Below are positions 6,781 to 11,884 of a DNA stretch of 11,884 bases, one piece after another. The DNA is from RYN-428 sp035695715. GTDB taxonomy: Bacteria; Planctomycetota; Phycisphaerae; Tepidisphaerales; Tepidisphaeraceae. A program made the position numbers and the translations under genes. Below the pieces are notes generated by a model that saw only the letters and a list, made by a program, of their open reading frames with translations, was not told where the DNA came from and ran no database searches. Within the stretch, counting starts at the first letter, position 1; every line of letters starts with the position of its first letter. The stretch covers positions 1 to 11,884 of the forward strand of contig DASRRM010000038.1 in assembly GCA_035695715.1 (NCBI GenBank), given 5' to 3'.

Positions 6781-7533
6781 ATGTGGGACCTTATTGCACG
6801 TTCGATCAAGGCCTCGGGCGGCGTAGAGTTGGGCGTGCTCTATCTGCTGGCGGCGTTCTCCGTCGCATCGTGGGCGCTGATTCTGATGAAGATCATGACC
6901 CTGGGCCGGGCTCGGCGCAACAACGTCCGCTTCCTGTCCCTGTTTAACGCCAGCGAGACGGTCGGCGAATTTTCCCCGCCCCGCGCGCGATCCAATGCCC
7001 CGCTGGCGGCGATTTTCACCGCCGCCGTCGACACGCTGGAAAAAGCCGGGCATTCCGGCGTGCGGCATGTCAACCTTCCCGCCGACAAGTTGCACGAAAA
7101 AGTCATGCTCCGCATGCAGCATACTTCCAAGGACGAGCTTAACGCCCTGCGCTGGGGCAGCGGCTTCCTCGCCTCGGTCGGCAGCGCATCGCCGTTCATC
7201 GGGCTGTTCGGAACGGTGTGGGGAATCATGGCCACCTTCCAGGCGCTGGGTGATGCCAAGTCGGCCAGCCTGGCCGTGGTCGCGCCGGGAATTGCCTCGG
7301 CCCTGATTGCGACGGCGGCCGGTTTGGTGGTGGCGATTCCCGCGGTTCTGGCATTTAACTGGATACAGGGACGCGTCGAGGTGTTGCAGGATGATGCCGA
7401 CACGTTTGTGGAACGAATGGATTTCATGACCCGCACGGAACGGGCTGCTGCCGCACCGCAGCGCGCGGGCGGCGTGGCCGATCCGTTGATGAATGATGAT
7501 GATGCCCCAGTGATGGCGTTCCGCGATGTGTGA
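6781..7533 (+). CDS. MotA/TolQ/ExbB family proton-channel protein
   Basis: 250 residues, inner membrane. Family members assemble as a pentamer around an ExbD/TolR dimer and use the proton-motive force to move a periplasm-spanning partner. Membrane segments are at about 16-38 (LGVLYLLAAFSVASWALILM), 126-152 and 167-193. The second contains SPFIGLFGTVWGIMATF, and the third GIASALIATAAGLVVAIPAV followed by FNW; both are signature ExbB/TolQ sequences. The loop at about 40-125 is cytoplasmic by family topology. The tail after 220 is polar with a run of Asp. It is the first gene of a probable operon: an ExbD-type gene follows after 115 bases and a TolA-like gene after that. ExbB and TolQ cannot be separated from sequence alone; the unusual third gene leaves the cellular role open. 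Confidence 0.93.
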   Translation: MWDLIARSIKASGGVELGVLYLLAAFSVASWALILMKIMTLGRARRNNVRFLSLFNASETVGEFSPPRARSNAPLAAIFTAAVDTLEKAGHSGVRHVNLPADKLHEKVMLRMQHTSKDELNALRWGSGFLASVGSASPFIGLFGTVWGIMATFQALGDAKSASLAVVAPGIASALIATAAGLVVAIPAVLAFNWIQGRVEVLQDDADTFVERMDFMTRTERAAAAPQRAGGVADPLMNDDDAPVMAFRDV

Positions 7534-7582
7534 CCTGGTTCTCAAGTTACGGTGTGACCGCCCCACCGCAATTCCTTGATAG

Positions 7583-7602
7583 CCGAGGCCGGAAGGCCGC
7601 GG
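7583..7602. repeat. Imperfect inverted repeat between the channel genes
   Basis: CCGAGGCC-GGAA-GGCCGCGG has 8-bp arms with one mismatch and a 4-base loop. It lies in the 115-base gap between the ExbB- and ExbD-type genes and could form a processing or stability hairpin. No second copy was seen in the window. Confidence 0.35.
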
Positions 7603-7648
7603 ATCTGCCGTCCGGGCGCAACAGCCGCCACACCGATGGAGAAGCACG

Positions 7649-8140
7649 ATGGGAATGACAACCCCCGCAGGTTCGGGAAGAAAAAAGAAGCGGCTGATGG
7701 CCGACATCAACGTCACGCCGATGGTTGACGTGATGCTGGTTTTGCTGGTGATTTTCATGATCACCGCGCCGATCATCAAGCAGATTGACGCGCTGCAGGT
7801 GACGCTGCCGCAGGTTGAAGGCCAGCCGGCCCAGACAATTTTGACCGAGGACGCGCGCACGCTGGTCATATCGCCCGAAGGCGAAGTGAGCCGCAGCGAC
7901 GCCAAATCGTTTGAGGATCATTTCGCCAGCAATGCGGCGCTGATCGACGACTTGAAGGGATATCGCCAGGAGTGTGAGAAGGAGAAGAAGTCGCCGGTGG
8001 TGGTGATCGCCGGGGATCGGGTGGCGAAGTGGGAGCGGGTGATGCAGGTTTGGAACTGCGTGAAGTCAGCGGGAATCACGCAGATTAGTTTTCAGGTGGA
8101 TGAACGCAAGCCGGGCGCGGAATCGGGAATCGCGCGGTGA
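7649..8140 (+). CDS. exbD: ExbD/TolR family biopolymer transport protein
   Basis: 163 residues: a short basic cytoplasmic head (RKKKR at 11-15), one membrane helix at about 24-42, then a periplasmic domain. The stretch MADINVTPMVDVMLVLLVIF at 17-36 is the family hallmark. Asp27 matches the membrane aspartate that carries protons in ExbD/TolR. The periplasmic part has the expected beta-alpha pattern (TLVISPEGEV, VVVIAGDRVAKWERVMQVWN, GITQISFQVDE). It is somewhat longer than usual because of a charged segment around residues 85-115. GGAG at 7638-7641, 7 bases before ATG, supports the start. It forms the motor with the preceding ExbB/TolQ-type protein and probably energises the large TolA-like protein encoded 277 bases downstream. 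Confidence 0.93.
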   Translation: MGMTTPAGSGRKKKRLMADINVTPMVDVMLVLLVIFMITAPIIKQIDALQVTLPQVEGQPAQTILTEDARTLVISPEGEVSRSDAKSFEDHFASNAALIDDLKGYRQECEKEKKSPVVVIAGDRVAKWERVMQVWNCVKSAGITQISFQVDERKPGAESGIAR

Positions 8141-8192
8141 AGCAAGGTTATGATGGACCGATGCGTAGCGGCGAGTGCGCGTGAGCCTTGAC

Positions 8193-8244
8193 GTGGCACA
8201 GGCGGCCCGCCCGTGTTTGAACACCTGCGGCGCGGCGGTGCCAC
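8193..8244. repeat. Hairpin containing a degenerate family A palindrome
   Basis: The outer arms GTGGCAC (8193-8199) and GTGCCAC (8238-8244) are exact reverse complements. Inside, CACAGGCG-GCC-CGCCCGTG (8197-8215) matches the 19-bp family A plan with one mismatch. It lies between the ExbD-type and TolA-like genes. Confidence 0.5.
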
Positions 8245-8261
8245 CTAAGAACTTCACGGCA

Positions 8262-8339
8262 TTGTAGGATGGGCGTACTCGCCCACCATTTCCGCAGCGG
8301 CGACGGAAAGCGCGTTGGGCGAGTACGCCCACCCTACAA
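8262..8339. repeat. Large compound palindrome, family B (copy B2)
   Basis: The 24-bp arms at 8262-8285 and 8316-8339 are reverse complements with one mismatch (base 8269), with a 30-base spacer. Each arm itself contains a GGGCG-NNNN-CGCCC hairpin, and the spacer contains TTTCCG and CGGAAA, which could pair. About 22 bases of the right arm are identical to 1768-1789 (copy B1). Its transcript could fold into one long hairpin 78 bases before the TolA-like start codon. Confidence 0.85.
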
Positions 8340-8379
8340 CAATTGCAACCTCGGCGAGGTGCTCGAAAAGCGAATTGAC

Positions 8380-8398
8380 CACGGGCTGGAAGCCCGTG
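8380..8398. repeat. Palindromic repeat, CACGGGCT type
   Basis: CACGGGCT-GGA-AGCCCGTG is a perfect 8-bp inverted repeat with a 3-base loop, followed by CCAC. It has the geometry of family A with a changed stem base pair. From memory, this motif is widespread in planctomycetal genomes, where it produces spurious short peptides containing GWKPVP. It ends 19 bases before the next start codon, close to its ribosome site. Confidence 0.7.
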
Positions 8399-8417
8399 CC
8401 ACTGCTGGAAGAAAAAG

Positions 8418-11400
8418 ATGCCACAACTCATATCCACCCAACGCCAGCGCCGGCTGTTTCGGCGATTCATCGTGGTTTCCATTGCGCTGCATTTGCTGGT
8501 TGGGTCGGCGTTTTTTCTGCCGGACTATTTAGGCAAGCTTAAGGGCGCGACGCCGGCGGTTGTTGCCAAAGAGCAGGCGCGGCGGCGGCATCAGCAGAAT
8601 TCCGACGATCTGGCCAAGGCCGCCGCGGCGGCAACGCAGCAGGCCGCTACACAGGCGGCCGCCGATACGAAGCAGGAGCTTACCGCCGAGCTGCACGATG
8701 AATTTCGCGGCGTGGTGGGTGATCAGCTTCAAGGGGCCGATGCCGATGAAATGTGGGCCGAGCTTCTGGCGCAGATGACGGCGGGGTTGGACGACTATTC
8801 GCAGCAGGCCGTCGATCCCAATGCCGTCGACAGCGATCTTCGCGAGAAGATGACCGACCTTCAGGCAAAGATGCTGGCCGAGCTGGCGGCGCAGCTTCGG
8901 GCGCGGAGCCATAAGGAATTGGCCGATGCGTTTGTCGCGCGGGTGAAGGGGGATGTGTCGCCAAAGCTGATCGAATTCTATCGGCATCAACTTAACCTGA
9001 AAATCGGCGATGCCCTGCGCGATGAAGGAACGAAAATCGTGCGCGATGACGCGGCCGATCTTCGCGATCGCAAGAAAGCGCTGACGACTGCCCTGGCCGA
9101 TGCGGCCCGGCAAGCCTCGTCGGCAGTCACCGACCTGGCGTTGGCAAAAAAGAAGGCCCAGGCCGTCGCCGCCGGCGTCGATGCACTGCGCCTTGCGGGC
9201 AAGGGCGATGCGGCCGATGCGAAACTGGCCGGTGCCGTGCGCGATGCGCGGGAAAGCGTGGAAAAGGCCGGCCAGGCGGTGCAGGCCGCCGCCGGGCGGT
9301 TGGAGGATGCTTCAAAAAAGGCGGACGGCTTTGCCGCGAACATCAAGCAGGCGATCCGCGCCGCTCAGGATGATATCGATCGCACGAAAAGCGACGTGGC
9401 CAAAGCGGCCGGCGATGCCCAGGCCGCCAAGGCCGCCGACTTCTCCAAGTCGCAGGCCAAAGCCGCCGACAGCGCGGGCGAACTGGTCGCGGCCATCAAG
9501 CTGGCCCAGGAAAACGCAAGCAACGATCGCGCCGACTTGTCAACCCCGGCCAAGGTGGCTTTGAAGCACGCGCGCGATGAGGATTTAAAGCAACTGATCG
9601 AAAAAGCGTTCTGGGAAAACTACGCGAAGAGATCCGCACCGCGCCTGGGCGGGAAACTCACCGGCGTGTTCAAGGAGACGGTTGAAAAAGCCGGGATTAA
9701 AGATGATGCGATGGTGGCCGATGTGGAAAAGCGCGTGCAGGATGCATTGATTAATGATGTTCGCGACAAAGTTCACGCCGGCGAAGCGGGCACCGATCCG
9801 CTGTCGAAAACATTGAAGCTGGACGAAGTGGCGGATGGGCCGGCTGGGCCGGCCGGTGTGCACGATCCGGGAAATAAGGCCGGGTCTGACAATGGCCATG
9901 GCGCCGGCCACGCTCAAGCCAATGCCGGCGGCGGCGCGGCGACGCAGCATGCCCCCGCCGACGCGGCCCATCATGCCGACCCGCGCGAACAGGCAATTGC
10001 CGATCGCATCGGCAAAACCGCCCGCGACCTGGTGAAGGCCAACATCGAAGGAATTGGCAACGACGATGGCGGCGACGAAGTCGCCCTGAAAGCCGCCCGC
10101 GCGGGAACCGTGGTAAAAACACCGCACGGCGACGGAGAAGATGGCGATGGCCTGGCCGGCCTTGCGGCGCGGATGGATCGGCTGGCCGACAATGTGAAAG
10201 GCGGCCGCACCGATCTGGCCGATGCTGCCCTGGCCGCCGGCGGCAAAGGCGGCGCGGCCGGCGCTGGGCCGGCGGGTCTTGGCGCATTTGGCCGCCATCT
10301 GCCCGGCGACAACGAACACTACCATGGGCCGCTGCTTCGTTATCACCCCCACATCACCGACGAGGCCATGTACGCCAGGCTCACCGCCGACATTCATACG
10401 CGCGATGCGCTGGCCGCCCGCGGCCAGGCCACCACGCGCCGCTCGGCCGACGGAGAAGCCGCCGCTAATTCCGCCGGTAGCGACACCCCCTTTCTGCATC
10501 CGGCGGCAATTCTCGTTCCCGGCGATTCCAAGGCCGAGCCGATCGGTCAGCCGCTGAAATCCGCGCCGTTTGTTCCCAAATTCAAGACCATTCGCTTCGC
10601 CGCCATCCCCTACCGCAACAAGCCGATCGTCATCGACGGCGATCTCTCCGAGTGGAAGGATGTTCCGGAATTGGCGATGACGCCTTCGCGCGAGATCGAA
10701 GGCGATGCGCCGAATCTGAAGCAGTTTCCGCAGGCGGTGAAGGTTCAGTGGGACAACACCGGGTTTTATCTCGCCTACGACGTGAAGGATGCCGACGACA
10801 AGATCACCAAGGTCAAGCCGGGAGATTTTTGGGAGGGCGATGGCATCGAGTTCTGGGTCGATTCGCTGAATACCAAGGAGAAGTATCGCACCAAAAGCTC
10901 GCATCAATTCTGGGCCTGGGTGGATGGCGCACTCGACAATCCCGCCTGGGTTGGCGGCGAAGCGCGTAGCTGGCCGGGCAAGGATGAGTATCTGCCGCTG
11001 GGCGCGGATGTGATCAAAACCGCGTCGAAGAAAACGCCCGCCGGATGGACGATCGAGGTATTTTTCCCGGCCACGAAATTCCGCATGCTCGACCTTCAGC
11101 CGGGCCGAATCCTGGGGATGAATTTCTCGATTTGCACCGGCACTCACCTGTATTACTACTGGGCCGGGACAACCAAGGTCGCCACCGCCCGGCGGCCCGA
11201 CACGTGGGGCGATGCGCTGCTGGCCGGTTCGGCCGGCCGGCTGGAATGCCTGGATAAGCTGACGGCTGAGCTTTCGCCGGGCCAGACCGCAAAGCCGGTC
11301 AATGCCGTCCGCATCGGCGAGCCGCTGCGCATCCGCGTGACGGATGCCGACATGAACCTGTCAAACACCGAGCGCGATCGCGTTGCCGTCACGGTTGCGA

Positions 11401-11645
11401 CCAGGCGCGGCGCACGCCTGCCCGTCATTCTGGAAGAAACCGGCAACGCGACCGGCATTTTCGAAGGCGCGCTAAGAACTACCCTCGACACCGGCCAGGC
11501 CGCCGATGGCGTTTTACCCCTTCTCGACGGCGATCAGGTCGATCTGGTCTACATCGACCAATGCCGCCCCGACGGCGCGCGGGATGTGCCGGTGAAGCTG
11601 ACGCTGCCAACCGCGTCGGCGGTGACGAAGCTTGCGGACAAGTAG
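8418..11645 (+). CDS. TolA/TonB-like membrane-anchored protein with coiled-coil stalk and CBM9-like C-terminal domain
   Basis: 1075 residues. A basic head (RQRRLFRR) precedes one membrane helix at about 17-34, RFIVVSIALHLLVGSAFFL; Ser21 and His25 form the S-x3-H pattern seen in the TonB and TolA anchors that contact ExbB/TolQ. Residues about 50-470 are Ala-, Lys- and Asp-rich and strongly helical, like the TolA stalk but much longer. Residues about 470-690 are a Gly/Ala/His-rich linker with short helical parts. From about 722 to 945 lies a CBM9-type module (IVIDGDLSEWKD at 737, VKVQWDNTGFYLAYDVKDAD, WEGDGIEFWVDS). Residues about 950-1065 form a beta domain with LEETGNATGIFEGAL. Its place after the ExbB- and ExbD-type genes suggests it is their periplasm-spanning partner. 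No TonB C-terminal or TolA domain III is visible. ATG follows GGAAG by 6 bases. The CBM9 call is by eye; the ligand is unknown. Confidence 0.85.
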   Translation: MPQLISTQRQRRLFRRFIVVSIALHLLVGSAFFLPDYLGKLKGATPAVVAKEQARRRHQQNSDDLAKAAAAATQQAATQAAADTKQELTAELHDEFRGVVGDQLQGADADEMWAELLAQMTAGLDDYSQQAVDPNAVDSDLREKMTDLQAKMLAELAAQLRARSHKELADAFVARVKGDVSPKLIEFYRHQLNLKIGDALRDEGTKIVRDDAADLRDRKKALTTALADAARQASSAVTDLALAKKKAQAVAAGVDALRLAGKGDAADAKLAGAVRDARESVEKAGQAVQAAAGRLEDASKKADGFAANIKQAIRAAQDDIDRTKSDVAKAAGDAQAAKAADFSKSQAKAADSAGELVAAIKLAQENASNDRADLSTPAKVALKHARDEDLKQLIEKAFWENYAKRSAPRLGGKLTGVFKETVEKAGIKDDAMVADVEKRVQDALINDVRDKVHAGEAGTDPLSKTLKLDEVADGPAGPAGVHDPGNKAGSDNGHGAGHAQANAGGGAATQHAPADAAHHADPREQAIADRIGKTARDLVKANIEGIGNDDGGDEVALKAARAGTVVKTPHGDGEDGDGLAGLAARMDRLADNVKGGRTDLADAALAAGGKGGAAGAGPAGLGAFGRHLPGDNEHYHGPLLRYHPHITDEAMYARLTADIHTRDALAARGQATTRRSADGEAAANSAGSDTPFLHPAAILVPGDSKAEPIGQPLKSAPFVPKFKTIRFAAIPYRNKPIVIDGDLSEWKDVPELAMTPSREIEGDAPNLKQFPQAVKVQWDNTGFYLAYDVKDADDKITKVKPGDFWEGDGIEFWVDSLNTKEKYRTKSSHQFWAWVDGALDNPAWVGGEARSWPGKDEYLPLGADVIKTASKKTPAGWTIEVFFPATKFRMLDLQPGRILGMNFSICTGTHLYYYWAGTTKVATARRPDTWGDALLAGSAGRLECLDKLTAELSPGQTAKPVNAVRIGEPLRIRVTDADMNLSNTERDRVAVTVATRRGARLPVILEETGNATGIFEGALRTTLDTGQAADGVLPLLDGDQVDLVYIDQCRPDGARDVPVKLTLPTASAVTKLADK

Positions 11646-11746
11646 CAATCGATGCTCTTGCGTAGTCCGCCCGCCAGTCTCTACAATTCCCCGCCTTAAT
11701 GAAACGTTAGGCGGTTCTAAACCGGTTGTTTGCGGAGTTTGCGGGC
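11646..11746 (+). other. Short intergenic region and ribosome site before the DUF47 gene
   Basis: A hundred bases separate the TolA-like stop from the next gene. They contain a weak 6-bp inverted repeat (11691-11696 with 11709-11714, no U-tract) and GGAG at 11734-11737, 9 bases before ATG 11747. No clear terminator or promoter was found. Confidence 0.4.
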
Positions 11747-11884
11747 ATGTTCAATCTTCTCCCTCGCGATACCGTCTTTTTCGATCTGTTCGAAGGCATC
11801 TCCGGTCATGGCGTCAAGGCGGCTAAAAATGTGCAGCAACTGGCCCAAAGCTTTCCCGATATGACGGCATCCATTCAGCGGATC
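11747..11884 (+). CDS. DUF47 / PhoU-like family protein (5' end only)
   Basis: Only the first 46 codons lie in the window. MFNLLPRDTVFFDLFEGISG is close to the start typical of DUF47 proteins, which are helical PhoU-like proteins usually encoded beside Pit-type phosphate transporters and thought to regulate them. The helix continues with HGVKAAKNVQQLAQSFPDM. GGAG 9 bases upstream supports this ATG. A phosphate-transporter gene just beyond the window would support the call. There is no sign of a functional tie to the motor genes. Confidence 0.75.
   Translation, partial: MFNLLPRDTVFFDLFEGISGHGVKAAKNVQQLAQSFPDMTASIQRI

Noticed and set aside
6712..7905. Minus-strand frame of 397 codons opposite the ExbB- and ExbD-type genes
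   Set aside because: The sense strand encodes unmistakable ExbB and ExbD signatures; the antisense frame has no domain.
8213..8400. Regular repeats considered as a CRISPR array
   Set aside because: The elements are palindromes of different sequence and uneven spacing, not direct repeats separated by unique spacers.
8269..8542. Two overlapping plus-strand frames before the TolA-like gene
   Set aside because: Their sequences (MGVLAHHF, MGEYAHPT, GWKPVPL) are translations of palindromic repeats and then run out of frame into the real gene.
9585..11147. Minus-strand frame of 520 codons opposite the TolA-like gene
   Set aside because: It is a shadow of the Ala/Asp-rich coding strand; the sense frame has the membrane anchor, CBM9-like signatures and a ribosome site.
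11691..11714. Possible terminator after the TolA-like gene
   Set aside because: The stem is only 6 bp with a 12-base loop and no U-tract, too weak to call.

Overview
The window looks like a chromosomal segment of a GC-rich Planctomycetota bacterium, probably of the Phycisphaerae/Tepidisphaerales type. The phylum call rests on three things: very large exported proteins that carry a degenerate LEPR-XLL motif instead of a clear signal peptide; stacked beta-helix, FN3, CBM6 and NPCBM domains; and intergenic regions packed with short G+C-rich palindromes of the kind common in this phylum. The placement below phylum is a guess.

Left half (1-6130, minus strand): two adjacent paralogous genes for giant cell-surface or secreted proteins. 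The upstream one (6130 to 1952) is complete: LEPR-like motif, parallel beta-helix, CBM6, FN3, FN3, NPCBM, FN3, NPCBM and a concanavalin-A-like C-terminal domain. The downstream one (1566 to beyond base 1) has the same start and a similar beta-helix, followed by FN3 domains, and runs off the window. Between them, 1567-1951 is a cluster of five palindromic elements.

Centre (6131-6780): a divergent intergenic region. It holds the leader of the large minus-strand gene and a short minus-strand remnant (6494-6693) that reads like a real protein only if one frameshift is allowed.

Right half (6781-11645, plus strand): a probable operon for an ion-driven envelope motor: an ExbB/TolQ-type channel, an ExbD/TolR-type partner, and a 1075-residue protein. 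The last has a TonB/TolA-like membrane anchor with an S-x3-H motif, a long Ala-rich coiled-coil stalk, a Gly/His-rich linker, a CBM9-like domain and a final beta domain. It has the build of TolA or TonB, but a putative carbohydrate-binding head replaces the usual C-terminal domain. This is the most interesting candidate in the window. A second palindrome cluster (8193-8398) lies just before it.

Right edge (11747-11884): the first 46 codons of a DUF47 (PhoU-like) gene, probably unrelated to the motor operon.

A possible link, which is inference only: both divergent transcription units encode envelope or extracellular proteins with carbohydrate-binding modules, so the motor could act on a polysaccharide-rich outer layer that the beta-helix proteins also bind.
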